Below, in pieces: positions 11,830 to 25,200 of a stretch of DNA of 64,000 bases. Each line of letters begins with the position of its first letter. Position 1 is the stretch's first letter. The translations under genes and the position numbers were made by a program. Source of the DNA: Isoetes taiwanensis (Eukaryota; Streptophyta; Lycopodiopsida; Isoetales; Isoetaceae); the NCBI GenBank assembly GCA_021234155.1, contig JAJEKV010000026.1:16666283-16730282 (forward strand), given 5' to 3'. The notes under the pieces were generated by a model. That model was not told where the DNA came from and did not search any database. It saw only the letters and a list, made by a program, of their open reading frames with translations.

Positions 11830-13811
11830 CTAGTTTGAGGGGTTCCTGGCGGAAAACCAGCAGCGGCGCCACCACGAGCGGCTAGGCGGCTCCCAGCCGT
11901 AATCCGCCAGTAGGTGGAAATTCCGTGCATAACCCTTTTTTTTTTCAGTTCGTTGTTTCATCTCATTCCAGGTGAGCCAGGCATTATCTTTCCAAATGTC
12001 TTTCAGCTTGGTGATGGCGGCTCTCTTCCATTTCATGTATTGTCTGCGGTGTAGCTCAGCTAAGTTTCTACTTTCTTCATCTTAGAACAGATCAGACCAG
12101 AAAATTGAGATGTTCGCACATTTAGAATCAATATCTTTGTGCATGTAGTTGGGGCTAACTTGATGCCAAGCTCTTATGAGGTTTCTAAGCAAAGGAGAGG
12201 TGTTGGGCACAGCCTCGAACTGAGCATAGGCTGAGTCAGGGGGCTCGTGCTTCATAGTTTTACTGCCGAGAGGATGGCTGATGGAGACCCGATAATGAAG
12301 GAACTGCATGGCAGGGGTGTCGTTGGAGTAAATGGCCTGAAATGAACTTGGCTCCCAGGGCCTAGGCATGCAGAAAAAGGCTTTGCATCCCAGCTCTTAG
12401 AGTTTTTTGGGCTGTCCCTTCAAGATTAAGGTTGTTGCACTTGTCCAAATTGAGGTGAATAACCGAGGCCTTGCCAAACTTTCTGATGGCTTGAAGGAGG
12501 TTTGCAATGTACTTAGTTTTAGCTTCCAATACTAGAAAGGTATCTTCAGTGTATTGAAGGATAGAAAGCTGCTTATTAGAGCCTGGCATGATCAGGCCTT
12601 TGATCTTCTGTTATCTCTTCATAATAATGACTATTCTAGTCAGAATCTCAGCCACGCAAAGGAAGAGATAAGGAGCCAGTAGGCAGCCTTGTCTCATGCC
12701 TTTTTGGATTGGAAAAAACTTTGTAGGGATGCCATTGACAATGTTAGCAGAGTAGGCATTTCTGTTAAGGCCCTGGATAAGATCAATGAGGGGCCTCTGG
12801 AACCCCAGGTGGTTTAGAGCTTTTTCCATGAAGTCCCATCTGATGGAGTCGAAGGCTCTTTTGAAATGTAATTTGAGCAGAAGGCAGTTCTGCTTTGAGA
12901 TTTGGTTCCAATGAAGGGGCTATAGCAGCAATATAGTTATTGAGAATGAACCTACCTAGCAGGAAGGTGGATTGATTCTGGCTGATATGCCATTAGAGAT
13001 GCCCCATCATCCTGTTGGCTATGATCTTAGCCAAGAGCTTGTATGTCGCATTAGTGAGCAAAATGGGTCGCCAATCTCCGAACTTGGAGGGCCTGGAGAT
13101 CTTAGGGATAAGGGTGACAAAATTGGGAGAGAAGGCTGGATGCAGGGAGGCTGCTTTCCAGGCCTCATGGACAAAGGTCATCAGGTCCTGTTTCATGATA
13201 TCCCAGAATTGGATATAGAATTCTGGAGGGAGCCCATCTGGGCCCGGGCTTTTGCCCTTTTTCATGTCCTTGAGGAGGTCCCAAATCTCAATTTCAGTGG
13301 GGAGGCCAAGGAGATCCTCTTTCATCAGCTCCACTGGGTCACCCAGAGAGTGAAAATCTCATCTTGGATCTCTTGATCCTCCCTTGATAGAGAGGAGGCT
13401 TGGAAGAGCTCAGAGTATGAGGAGTAGAAGAAATCTCTGATTAGACCATCATTAGTGATATCGCCTCCTTGGTGATCTGTGACTTCTGTGATGGCATTAT
13501 TGATCTGTCTCTGCTTGGCCATTCTAAAGAATATGGCGGAGCTAACATTATCAGCAGAGTTGAAATATTTGATCTTGGCTATGAGGGCCATGCTTTTAGC
13601 TTCTTTTTCTTCAATGCCTTTTATAAGATTCTCCAGCTGGACTTCTTGCTGATGTAGGTCCACATTGGAAGGCGACTCCATCAGGGCCAGTCTAATATTC
13701 TTAATCTCAAGAATAAGGTTCTCTTTTTCCTGTCTGTATTTTTGGTGCCGAGTTTTTTCCCAGGCTTTAATCCAGTTTTTGGCGTCCTTGATTCTCTTGC
13801 TAAAAAGATGC
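11830..13811 (-). pseudogene. LINE reverse transcriptase and C-terminal region
   Basis: From 13,811 leftward there is a helical linker, then IWDLLKDMKKGKSPGPDGLP (the GPDG box, 13,280-13,220), FVTLIPKISRP and DWRPILLTNATYKLLAKIIA (13,120-13,020). After a gap come IQKGMRQGCLLAPYLF (GxRQGCPLSP box, about 12,710-12,660) and LSILQYTEDTFLV (about 12,570-12,530), where the YADD active site has become YTED. The remainder (12,369-11,830) resembles the cysteine- and tryptophan-rich tail of plant L1 ORF2. The active-site change and stops indicate a dead copy. Confidence 0.85.
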
Positions 13812-13827
13812 ATAGATTGGTGTTCAC

Positions 13828-14652
13828 CTATATTGAAGAGTTGCTAGTAGAAAGACCTAAAGTCATTGCAAAAGTTAGCCTTATTGAGTAGGGAGCAGTT
13901 GAGCTTGACAGGAGAATTGGATCTGGATCTGACAGATCTACTGTGGGCAGTCTCATAGATTTTAGGATAGTGGTCAGAAAGCACATTTCCGTTGTCACTG
14001 AGGACAGAGCAGTTATCAAGAAAGCTGGAATTGGGATTAGTGATGTAGAACCTGTCTAGGGTACATAAAGTTCTACGACTCCTTGTCTCTTATTGCTCCA
14101 GGTGTACTTCGAGTTCGAGGAGGGAATATAATGCAAATTGAGCTGGTTGATGAGCCTACACCAGCTGTCTTTTTCCTCACAAGTCATATTAATATTGCAC
14201 TGCTTGACGTCCGAGTGGGGGGTGTTGTTGAAATTTTCGGCCAAGATCCAGTCCTTGGTGTTGTGCTGTTGAGAGCACCATAAGAGGATTTCCTGCCAAA
14301 GGGGGGATCTGTCTCTGGAATCAGTGGGAGCATACAAATTTATGATTCCCAAATTGCTCTCTTGAGTGAGTTTGATGTATTTCCAGTTATGGAGAGGGCT
14401 ATTGTAGGTTTCATGAATCTTAAGCCCGCTATTCCAGATTGTGGCAATACTTCCACTTCTACCTCTAGCAGGAATGAAGATGGAGGAGCTACCTTCCTTG
14501 ATCCAATCTGCAAGGTTGGAAGTTTGAAAGAGGGGAAGACGATGTTCCTAGATAAGCATAATATCAGCTCTGTATTCTCTGATGGAAGAGATAAATCTAC
14601 GTCTCTTAACCGGGCCTTTTATGTCCCTGAGGTTCTAGGTGACAATTCTCAT
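13828..14652 (-). pseudogene. LINE endonuclease domain (APE-like)
   Basis: Reading leftward from 14,652, the sequence begins with NLRDIKGPVKRRRF and YRADIMLI followed by a stop where the QE box begins. It continues through LGIINLYAPTDSRDRSPLW (14,350-14,300), DWILAENFNNTPH (the GDFN-like box, here AENFNN) and LHYIPSSNSKYTWSN (the FTW box). These are the motifs of APE-type endonucleases that nick target DNA for LINE integration. At least two stops and one shift interrupt it. Confidence 0.8.
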
Positions 14653-14869
14653 CGATAGAGAGAAAGGCAGGCAGAAGGGAGAAAGAGAGAGCCAGTAGGG
14701 TCCCTTCTTTCGGGTGTTTTTTTCAACCTTGATGTAGGCCTTGGCGTTTCCCCTTGTTTTTTTTTACTGAGGAGGGAGTGGGAGGAGGATATCAGTTGAA
14801 GTAGAGTCACATTCTTCATTATCTTTCTCTTGATTGTAGTCAAAGAAAACAAAGTACTGCTGTTCGGAA

Positions 14870-15550
14870 TCAAATGATCGTGCACTTACCTGTGAGAATA
14901 GCTCCCCTTCTTGGACGGATTCTTGCTGGGAAGCGGGGCAATTTAGAAAAGCTACATGTACACATCTGGTTGGCCACATCCAAGCAATTAATAGTTAACC
15001 CTGCATATGCATATTCATCAGGAAAATAGTTAACCATGGGACCAGACTTCAGACTCGAAAACTCTCGTACTTGGGTAACAGTAAGGGGGGTTGGGAGAAT
15101 GAAGGGATCGGATATGGAAGAGGAGGGTACATGATCAGGAGGGATGGGGTGATGTTGTAGTGCTGGTGCCTCAGAGGGGTCCATTTCTTCTTGATCATCT
15201 GCCAGGGTGGCAAAAGAATTCTTTGAGGGAGTAAATACTTCCGTAATTGAGGTATCCTTGATGCAAGGGTCCCCACTAGCAGTCAGTACCAGTGTTGTTG
15301 GATCTGTGGTGCTCAGGTACCGCATTATCTTGTTTTTTACAGGTCTAAGAGTGACCTATATTAGGAGCAATGTCTCATGGAGTCCCATTTTCTGTGTCTT
15401 CTGGGCCCTTTGATGGCTCCTTTTTCCTGTAGATTCTGATAGGGAGGTTCTGCTTGTTAAATTCAGCGACTTGATTTTTTGGAGCAAAGGAAACTGTATT
15501 GTAGATATCTGCTCCTTTATTATATGCTCCTGCAATTTGCCATGTTTCAT
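14870..15550 (-). pseudogene. LINE ORF1-like region
   Basis: A 151-codon minus-strand frame from 15,325 is Ser/Pro/Asp-rich (for example DPSEAPALQHH) and ends in a region with two cysteines. A further open piece (15,550-15,356) precedes it. Position upstream of the endonuclease suggests ORF1, the RNA-binding protein of the element, but no gag-like or CCHC motif is intact. Confidence 0.4.
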
Positions 15551-15559
15551 TCAAGTTCT

Positions 15560-16359
15560 ACAATCATGTGACCAGCTCTGGCACCAAAATACAGAAGACG
15601 TTGTGACGACTAAGGAAAGAATTTTTTAAACAATTGTATGGCATTTTGTTTCTATCTCCAAATATATCATATAAGCTTCTAGTGAAATATGTCCTAATAT
15701 ACTGTTAAAGTGTGGAGGAAATTCATTTCAAAAGGGATGTGTGACAATCTTCACCGTAGTCGGATATTCTTGAGAAAGAATTAAGCCAATAAAAAACAAA
15801 ACATCACTTAGTTCTTTGGAAAGATGGACACCATTTTGCAAATTTGGAAGCTGTAGAAGTTAGGCTTTCAAAGCATTATCAAACTCTAGCTCTATCTAGA
15901 TTGTTTTCAAAATTTCATCTGTTGTTAACCTTAGTTCAGGATAATAAGTCAGCATATGATGATGCTGAAAGGATTATAGAGCAATATAGAACTGCAGATG
16001 AAGTAGAGGACCTTGCTGAGAAGGTAAATGGATTTTCTACTGTTGTCATGGGCCACCATTATTCTTGATGAACTGACCGATCTTATTGATGTTTGAGCTT
16101 GCTACCCATAATTTCTATATATACTTTATTTTATGTTGGGCCATTATACCCTATTCGACTTTTGCTTCATGCCCCATTTTAATTTCTGTTCGAGCTTCTT
16201 ACCTAATCTTTTTGGCCTTCATCCATGTTCATTGTAACACCCTATGGCTCTCAGCGAACCTTAAATCCATCCATCCATCCACTGCTAGACATAAGTAAAA
16301 TTTACTTCTGAACCAATTTGAAACACATGATTATTTCCACCATGCACATTAATTCATGC
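15560..16359. other. Intergenic; one short open frame of unknown status
   Basis: A 74-codon plus-strand frame (15,844-16,068) contains an acidic helical stretch, DDAERIIEQYRTADEVEDL, that looks protein-like and could be an exon remnant. No flanking exons could be joined to it. The rest is AT-rich sequence without recognisable features. Confidence 0.3.
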
Positions 16360-16364
16360 ATCAA

Positions 16365-18067
16365 TGTGACGTTCCAGCACAGCATACGCTCCCAGGACGT
16401 ATATTGTACTGCCACGTCACGCGTACACGCCACCCCGACTGACGTGTACGCCAACGTGTAGCCAAGTGGGTAGCCCCTAGGGGGCAACTTGCTAAGAATG
16501 TGCATTAGTATTAATGTGCACATTTTCCAATGTACACATTAATGTGGGCACACATTTCCATGTGTCCACTTGATGCCAAGTGGGCCATACCCATAGGTGC
16601 AATTAATGTGCACATTTTCCAATGTACACATTCATTAATGTGCACACATTTCCATGTGAGCACATTTGGGTGCACACATTTCCATGTGGGCACATTTGGC
16701 CACCTAGCCCTTAAAGGCAAGTGGGCCCTTTTCCCAATTATCCCACATGCCTAAAGGGGATAATTGGAAACCCTAGCCACCCCCTTGTCTATTTAAGTAG
16801 GAGAACCCTAACTTGCCCATTTTCGTTTCTAGGGTTTTAGAGCTCTGTTTTGGCTGCCTCAAGAGCCAAAACCGCCTCCCAGACTCTGTCTGAGAGAACT
16901 GCATCATTAGTTTTCCTTGATTCGAGCATTTTGGCCGGGATGGTCGAGGTTCAGTCGGGAGGAGGAACTCAAGGATCGGTATTTAGGCAATTTAGTAGTC
17001 TAAACCCCATTTCAGCCATCGAATCGATTGGGGTTTAGCCTCTTAAATTGCCCATAGCAGCCCTCTAGAACTCTAGATAGCAGATTCTAACTAAAGAACC
17101 TAACTCTATGATATAGATTAGATCTTGTTCTTTAGTTCTTCTGTGATGTATATGGATGATGTATCTCTGTGAACTCCTTGTATTGGGAAGGGGGGTAGAG
17201 ACCTAAAGCTTGGTAGTAGATGCTCCTAGATTAGCCTCTCTAGCACACTATAGATGCGGCCTGTGCACAAGAGCCACACACAGTTGTGGGTGAAGGGGCG
17301 GGCCCGGCTTAGAAGGAGGTTAGGTGTTCGACTCTTGAACGATCCCTATGGTGTGTTAGTGCTACCGGGGATCATTGTGACTAGGTCTAATGGCTTGCCA
17401 CTGCGTGTGGGCAAGGCATGGGCTCGACACTCGTGAGGTGGTGGATATGACCTTCCATTGAGTTCAAGTCGAATACGGGCAGTGGCCCTCTAGTCACCTT
17501 GAGTCAGCATGTAGATCTCTGGAGGGAGTGATCCCTACACGCCCCATCGGGATCGGGGAGATGCAACCCGGAATAGCCCCTTGGCTATGCACCGAGGCTC
17601 TGGTCGAGTCCCAACACTTTTCAACCTACTCGCAAAGTGTGCACGGGGGGGCTTGATGGAGTGGACAACCCAATGCCATGTTCTTATGCCGACCAAATCC
17701 ATTGCCATGAATTACATGCGCAATGACCTCTCGGAGACCCAAGCTTGTCAGTCCATCCCTGTGTCCGAGCCTTGGGTAGGATTTCCTCTATGCATTGTGC
17801 TGATCATTGTCTTTTGCAGATGTGATGTGCCACCCAGAAGGGTGGGTATATGTGTTGCTCTTATATACTGACATGTATGTTTACGCTTCGCAGCCTAGGT
17901 AGGCCCCGAGGGAGACGAGGTACAATGACCCTTTCACTCTTCCCAATCGAACCCGGCCACGGTTGCGGTGTTATGTGAAAGGCCCCCAGATCGGCATGGA
18001 GCTGGTATGGGGAAGAACTCACATTTGTATACGGTGAGTGCACCGTATGCGAGTAGGGGACGTCACA
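16365..18067 (+). repeat. 5' LTR of the LARD-like element
   Basis: It starts TGTGACGTTCC and ends GACGTCACA. At 16,502-16,700 it carries nested short repeats built on AATGTGCACATT and CACATTTCCATGTG. A TATA-like CTATTTAAG lies near 16,789. It differs from the 3' copy mostly by one-base indels and a short divergent patch near 16,878-16,905, indicating an old insertion. Confidence 0.93.
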
Positions 18068-18068
18068 G

Positions 18069-18080
18069 TGGTATCAGAGC
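18069..18080 (+). promoter_or_regulatory. Primer binding site (tRNA-iMet)
   Basis: TGGTATCAGAGC starts two bases after the 5' LTR end. It is complementary to the 3' end of plant initiator methionine tRNA, the usual minus-strand primer. Confidence 0.92.
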
Positions 18081-18149
18081 AATGTTCTTGGAGACCAAGA
18101 GCAAAGCACTGACCATGCTCCCAGTAGTACTAACTTGATAGGATCCTCA

Positions 18150-18490
18150 AACCTCGAGAAATGGGAAATTTTTTCTCATTTTTGTAGTATATGCTAAGCT
18201 AGCAACAGTTAAAGTGAATTAGTAGCAGTTAAAGTGAATTAATAGCAGTTAAAGAAGCAGTTAAAGTGAATGAGAAATGGGAAATTTTTTCTCATTTTTG
18301 TAGTATATGCTAAGCTAGCAACAGTTAAAGTGAATTAGTAGCAGTTAAAGTGAATTAATAGCAGTTAAAGAAGCAGTTAAAGTGAATTAATAGCAGTTAA
18401 AGAAGCAGTTAAAGTGAATTAGTAGCAGTTAAAGAAAAAAATTAGTGAGCCAAATATTAGTAGCAGTTAAAGAAAAAAATTAGTGAGCCA
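18150..18490 (+). repeat. Tandem repeats in the retrotransposon leader
   Basis: GCAGTTAAAGTGAATTA units of about 20-30 bases are embedded in larger repeats. A block starting GAGAAATGGGAAATTTTTTC occurs at about 18,156 and again near 18,270, so a unit of about 115 bases is duplicated. No coding sense is visible. Confidence 0.8.
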
Positions 18491-19220
18491 AATAGGATGG
18501 TCTCACACGTCGCGCCAGAGCCGAATTAGTGAGCCAAATAGGATGGTCTCACACGTCGCGCCAGAGCCGATTTCTAAAATGTAGGAGACCACGTCGCGCC
18601 AGAGCCGATTTCTAAAATGTAGAAACCTGTCTGGGCGCAACGTGTGAGACAATTTCTAAAATGTAGGAGACCACGTCGCGCCAGAGCCGATTTCTAAAAT
18701 GTAGAAACCGTGTCCGGGCTAACGGTGAGACAATTTCTAAAATGTAGGAGACCACGTCGCGCCAGAGCCGATTTCTAAAATGTAGAAACCTGTCTGGGCG
18801 CAACGTGTGAGACATTGATCTGAAAACAGTTTAAAAAGTCTAAAATGTAGGAGACCACGTTGCGCCAGAGCCGATTTCGAAAATGTAGAAACCTGTCTGG
18901 GCGCAACGTTTTAGTCAAATTGGAGCTTTTGAGCAAAATTGAGACGATGTCTCACACGTCGCGCCAGGACAGATTTCTAGATTTTAGGAATCGGGCTGGG
19001 CGCAACGTGTGAGATCATGCCCAAAAATGCCCAAAACAGCTCCAAATCGACCAAGTAAGGGGTCAATTCTGCCTAACTCGATGAGTTTAGTGGAATTACA
19101 GCCTTAGATCACTTAAATTGAGTAAGCCTAGCCCAATTAGGACCCATGTCTCACACGTCGCGCCGGGACAGATTTCTACATTCTCAAAATCGGTGCGGGC
19201 GCAACGCGGTGAGACCTCCA
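18490..19220 (+). repeat. Array of hairpin modules with TCTCACACGTCGCGCC arms
   Basis: Repeated modules begin TCTCACACGTCGCGCC and end GGCGCAACGTGTGAGA, which are inverted complements with one G-U type mismatch. They enclose about 30-36 bases such as GATTTCTAAAATGTAG. Clear complete modules lie at 18,951-19,016 and 19,147-19,215. At 18,490-18,910 the modules are compressed, duplicated and partly truncated. The position just after the primer site suggests structured RNA in the element leader; a role is not shown. Confidence 0.75.
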
Positions 19221-22200
19221 AATTTTGAACCTCCATAACTTGAGCTCTGAGCTCCAAATCGCTGAAAATTTGTTGCGTTAGGACCCGTTAGACAGCCTAG
19301 AATCCATTTATGACCTCAAATTAGGATAGAAATGTCAAACCCCATCTCCAAATGACCAAAATTGCTCAAACCCTTGAATTGTTTTCCCAAACTCCGTGGT
19401 TTGTTGTAAATAGAAGCATACCCCATTAGTAGCTCGCAAGTATTGATCTCGCTCGAAGCTGATGCCTTACTCCTAGATAGAAGTGCTCAGAACACCCCTT
19501 TGTTATAGTCATCTAGACCTTAGCATAGCAACCCAAGTCCAACTGTTGGTACACCACCTCCTCCGAGCCAAAGGCATAAACCTTGACCCTAATTCTCGTG
19601 TCCTTCTAATAGAGTTTGACTTATATAGCCGCCACATTGACACTCCCTATTGCCAGGATACCTAGAAAGGAGCTAGAGCCTAGAGCTGCCCAAGTCATTC
19701 CATGTGTAGAGATTGGACCCCCCCCAAACCAACTTTGCTAGGACCTTAGAGTATACCTCAAACACCATGAGGGCTTTGCAAAACAACCCTCATGTCATGC
19801 CATACCACACGTCCTAATGTCCATAGACTTGTAAATTATAGATATGTCTCTAGTAATGCTGCTCGAGCCATCTTGCTTGCTTATAGAGCCCAGAATATTG
19901 TAGAAGAGCCCTTCAAGTAGACTCTTAGACTCTAGGATACACGAGCGTTGCTTTCGAAGGACGGGGCCAGAGCCACAGACGAGCTAAGGGCGCAACTTCT
20001 TGAAGACATCAAGGTCCCAGCCAATGCACAAACAGATAAGGAGAGGAGACCGAAAAGGCAGACCCAAGAGGGGGAAGCACAACGACAAACACCTCAACCG
20101 ACAAACGAGTAGAACAGGACACCACCGACCTATCATCAATCTCCATCAAATGGGAAGAATATTGGTAACCAACGGCACCAAGAATGTTCTAGATGTCAAC
20201 CTCCCGGCTACCACGTCCACGAGCTCACATCAGAAAGAGGATCTCAACGCCTTCACCAACTCGACGCACATGAGTTTCAAATGGAAGAACGCGAGACAAC
20301 AAAATACAGGTACAGGAAGATGTTAGGCATCGATGTCGCGTTAGCATCACGAGCTAGGGCCAGAGGGCATAATCTTCCGTCGAGGAGACAACTCATGGCG
20401 ACACAGGGAGATGATATAGAAACCGGAGGGAAGATCACCACGACCTTGCAGCCCAGCAGCTCAAGCGCAACGTCAACAAAAGGAGTAACCAAGCTAGGCA
20501 ACCACAAAGCACCTAAGGCTGACCAAGATGAGCCTCCAGCTCCCTTGCACCAGCAGAAGAACTTTCATCGGTTCCAAAAAGGTAGGAGACCATGAGAGGG
20601 AGGAGACGCATATCAAGGAACATTTCCGACTCGAAGGCCCATGACGCACTAGGGGCAAGACCAAGGGGGAGAATATTCTGCTCAAACAGGAATTCCGGAC
20701 CCAGGAACACCTAGAAACCAAAGGAAGGACGGCTTTACTACGTCAGCCAAGGAGTGCAGACTCGAATGGTTAGGACCCAAAGGACGGAGGAGACGACCTA
20801 GCCAGCAGGTACAAATCACGCAAAGGCTTACCAAGAAGAGCTATGATAGGGCAATGGAGATGACCACACTTCCGTGCACTGAGAGCCACCTCCGAATGAA
20901 GCAAAGCCCAAGCAAATGTGAGTCGCGACTCGAAAATTCAACCTCGCGGGGGATTGACAATGCCCCCCTCATCGACAATGATCTCGAGCTTCAAGACATT
21001 CAAGAATGCCCGACTGCAACAGCCAGGTGACCCTACTCAAGCTCGATCAATGGCACCGCAATCAGCAATCTTGCAACAACACACCGCATGTAGGGACGTG
21101 AGCGGTTACCGCATTCCTCGCGACGAACATACACAACAAGGAGGAGCATCTTTTTCAAGGGATCACATCGACGAACACTCTTCGCAACTTGAGGTGATCA
21201 GCTCGGATCAGACATAAAGCTCAACAATAGTAGCAGCATCTCAAGGAATCCCGGAGTCAACCAGAACGAAGAAGATGCAGCAAAACCGAAGGATCAAACG
21301 CGATCGAGGAAGGGAAACCTAAAGGAGTATAAATAATTAGGTAGATCTTCGTAGTTGTTTTGCAAAAGTGGATGAATTAAAATCCCAATGTAAATGCGTA
21401 TATGTCTATTGTATATCTAGGGTGTCCACATATATAGTGGAGAAACATGAGTTTAGAGTCATGTTTTACGGATTTAGCGCTTAGATCAGGAAGCTCCTTC
21501 ACTTCGACTACCAAAGGAGGAAGCAAGGAGGCACAACTATAGCCCAAGATCAAATTGGAAGAGCAACTACGAGGGAGAAACGACTAGAGGCCAAGCAAAC
21601 CTTCAACTCCAAACACTTCGAAATGCCCTCAAGCGGACCGCCGGCCACCCAATGTTAGAATAAGAGACAACACCGATCATGTCAAGATCATCAACGCGGC
21701 ACCGTGGACATCGTCGGGCGCAACACTACCTCTTGTAGCGGTGGCGACACTTGACGAACTTATGACATGAGTGGCCTCAACAATGGAAGGAGGAACACCT
21801 CCGACATCAACGAGCCAACTAAGAAGGCAACATCTCGACGACCATAATTCCAACTTGTGGTAATATAGGGGATGTGCTATGACACGCGTGTATTAGATGG
21901 AGATGCACTTACGAAAGGCACCACGACGAGGAGATATGCCCCAACAACTAGGTGATGGCTTCACAAAACTCCTACCAAGAATTAGAAGAGAAGAAGCCGA
22001 CCATATCTCCGACATGTGACATGTCAAACGCCCAAGGTAGAAGCATTCGACGCCTTTAACGACAAGGATAGCAACTGGCACCTTCGCTAAAAAGAGAGTT
22101 CAAGATAATAGCCACGCTATTCAACGACAAGAGTATATCTAAGGCAGGTACTTCTTCAACGCAAGGGTCAAGGCTGCTTGAGATAAGGATCCATCATCCC

Positions 22201-25200
22201 GACAACGGAACCATCGTGGAGGAGAGTCATGATGCCTTACTTGCCAAAGAGACCCGAAATGCATAGAAGGACAAAGGTCGAACTGAAAGATGGAGAAGTG
22301 CTAGCAACCGACTTCTTCCACGAGCTTCCCAGAGGCAACAGGAGGATCAAAACTGACGAGCACAATCAAAGTCACCGGAGGGTACCTCAAGACAAGAAGA
22401 CGGCATAGCACTGTGGAACGTGACAACGTCCAAGCCATGTGATCGAGGGGATCAAACGAAGAAGTTTGGAAGCTCGATGGAGAACCAACTAGGTGAGGCG
22501 AGCCGATGACTTGCACGCGGCCTTGCATGCAACTTGGTGAACCCAAGGATGAACGATTCAAAGAACAACTGCAGAAGAGAACAACTCTAGAGGAGTATAG
22601 CCAAAGGAATCGCGCACAGCCTCAAGAGACGCCTTCAAATAGCTTCAAGTATCATGAAGGGGGGAACAATTATTGCCCGAGAACAGGATCAAGAAGCAGA
22701 CTCAAATGTCGAAGCATCAACGACAAGCACACCTTAGTTAGAATGTGATGCAAAGTGGTTGTGCCATAGCCGACAAACATCGGAGGGCCCAAGTATATCA
22801 ACAAGTTACCCCGGAGTACGAGCCGGTTTACAAAAATAGGAGGATATAGATCGTCAACACCATTGCACCGGGAGGAACACCGATGACATTGCCAAGGAGT
22901 AGGTGTGCAACTCGAAGGGAGGTACAAGGGGGACCTAATAGCTCTAGTAGTAATTGTAATTATGTAAGCTATATGTTGTGCATGTATAGTTCCCTTGTTA
23001 TTTCTTCCCTCCCATAGCGTAACACATCAAAGGAAGAGATGTCATGCAAGTTGCAGGGGTGAAGCAATCAACATCGTCAACACTCTTCGGGCAACACGAT
23101 AACGACAAGAGGACTCGACGTATGAGACATCGATGGAGTCAAGAAACAATATCGGATCTGAGTCATCCTTTAGCTGCCAAGATAAAGAGTTCAAGATGAA
23201 AGATCTTTTTCAAGGACGCCACCTTCAGGCTTTTGAAAAGCGGCATGGAAGATTTCAAGTGATCAACTACACCATCAAGCCACCAGCAATGAGAGGCTTC
23301 TAGCGAACAAAGTCAACCTCTACTTCAAAGAGCATCCACCGTCAAGGAGACCCGGTATCGGCGACTCGGAAGAACATTACCTTGCTCCTTCAAGCAGGCA
23401 ACAAGTGGATGAGCTTCTAGCAAGCTCAAGGATCTAAGGCCACGGGGCCTAGTAGGTTAAATATATGGACGGTAACACCCATATTGGGATTAGAAGGCAA
23501 TTCCGGATATTCTCGTTGAAAGGATTGCTCAATTGGGAAGGAGACGCATAGGAGTAACTAAAATTATATACGATTGTTAATGGACATCCAACGTGTTGAA
23601 ACCACTTGGTGAGATTGATCTCCTAAGAAGAAGGAATCACTACTAGGATAATTGTTGACCATGTATAAATCTAGTATCTCCAAAGAATAATCCAACCGAA
23701 AGAAAAGAAGTAATCTAACAAGTCCGCCAACTTGTTACGATGACATCAATTCGATTGGTAGGAATATTCCAAGAGTTTAAATAACTAAGAAAGGGGGAAT
23801 CTCTAGAATAATAAAATAATAGTACATGCAAGGTACATCTAAAATAAGAATTATAGTAATCAAATAGTCTTTTGAGACAAAAGGAATTGTCGTCATGACA
23901 AAACCTTGTGGTTTAGAATCGTTCTAACTAAGTAGATAACCCATAATTATATTGAAATAAATGATAACATAATATGTGCATCCATCTTAGATGGTTATAT
24001 ATGTTAGCTAAGGCTAGTAACTTAATGCGCTAAGTAAGAAGCGTATAACCTCTTAAGGGGAGAGAATAGATATGACGTTGTGTGCAATGTCATTGAAGGT
24101 GCAGGGACCATTTTCTTTTCAAGAAAGTGGGAGGGCTCAATCTTATGATTGAACGCATTTTGCAATCAATTGACCCGGCCGTAGAATAGAGTTCACTCCG
24201 GCAATGCGTAAGATAGATAGATAGATAGCTCAGGAGGCCTTCAACGTGCGAGACTGACGTAGTAGTGAACTACACCAACGAAGTGGAGCAAAACTATGGG
24301 AGCAATGAACGACCAAGTCACCTCCAAACTACTCGACGCCGGCTCAATGAGTGGATGCGTTTTAGCCTTAGGTAAGGTATGCGCATGTATTATAAGCCTT
24401 AATGTGTCTTATTGATAAGTTAAATATAGACCCTAATAACTGCATAGAAATTGTTGTACGTATATGTATCATAGGGAAATAAGTTAAATAACAACGATAA
24501 TGTGAAGTAGCATGTTAATTAATCCTTCGCAAGGATGCAATTCCTTCCAAGGATAGCTATAGGTCCTCATAAATATAAATAGAAAATAGAATTCGGATAT
24601 ACTTAAGTGCATCTTAGGGATATACTTCCAAGGGTAATGCAGGACCCAAGGAAGAGAATAAGAAGCACATCTAATTCTTGTGTATGATAATTAAAACCCC
24701 ATCTATAATACAATAGGTCTAAATCGTGGTTATTGTTTAAATAATCACGATCTAAAAAGTCGTTAAATATTGCAAAGCTTAGAGTAAATATAATTGTACT
24801 ATCGGAAGTAATGTATCCGATACTATGATAATGTTAATTCATAAATATTACCTTAGGGTAATTATGTTAATCACATGCATTAAGGGAGCCATAAAAAAAC
24901 AATTTGGCTCAGGCATGTCGATTTATGTTTAGATTAGTTTCATGTGTAGTTAAGATTAATCTGCGCATGCAACCTATGCTTGGTATGGATTGCATGCGTT
25001 GTTACCGATGATGAGACCACTACGGTGATCTCTAGGGCGTGGTGTAATGTCAATGTAGGCATGACCGCTTCCGCTTTGGACGAAAGTGGAAGGTAGATTA
25101 GAAAGTCTACTTCTGTCCCCACGGAGTAGACGACCTCGAGAAAGGAGGTCATTAAGGAATGCATTGATAGGAAAGGCACCTTTAGCCCCATATATGCTTT

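Larger units (their letters stand above)
11830..15550 (-). mobile_element. L1-type LINE (non-LTR retrotransposon), decayed
   Basis: On the minus strand an ORF1-like region (15,550-14,870), an APE endonuclease (about 14,652-13,830) and a non-LTR reverse transcriptase with downstream region (about 13,811-11,830) follow in L1 order. All parts carry stops and frame changes. The 3' end has no clear poly(A) and the 5' end is undefined. Confidence 0.8.

Noticed and set aside
16511-16720. A minus-strand frame rich in KCVH/KMCTL repeats, similar in both LTRs (also 26,266-26,448)
   Set aside because: It is a by-product of the short nested DNA repeats in the LTR; similarity between the copies follows from LTR identity, not from protein selection.
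20000-22750. Possible gag or pol frames inside the LARD-like element
   Set aside because: The frames are short and purine-rich, lack zinc knuckle, DGGS, SGYHQI, YxDD or DRG boxes, and change frame without leaving recognisable motifs.
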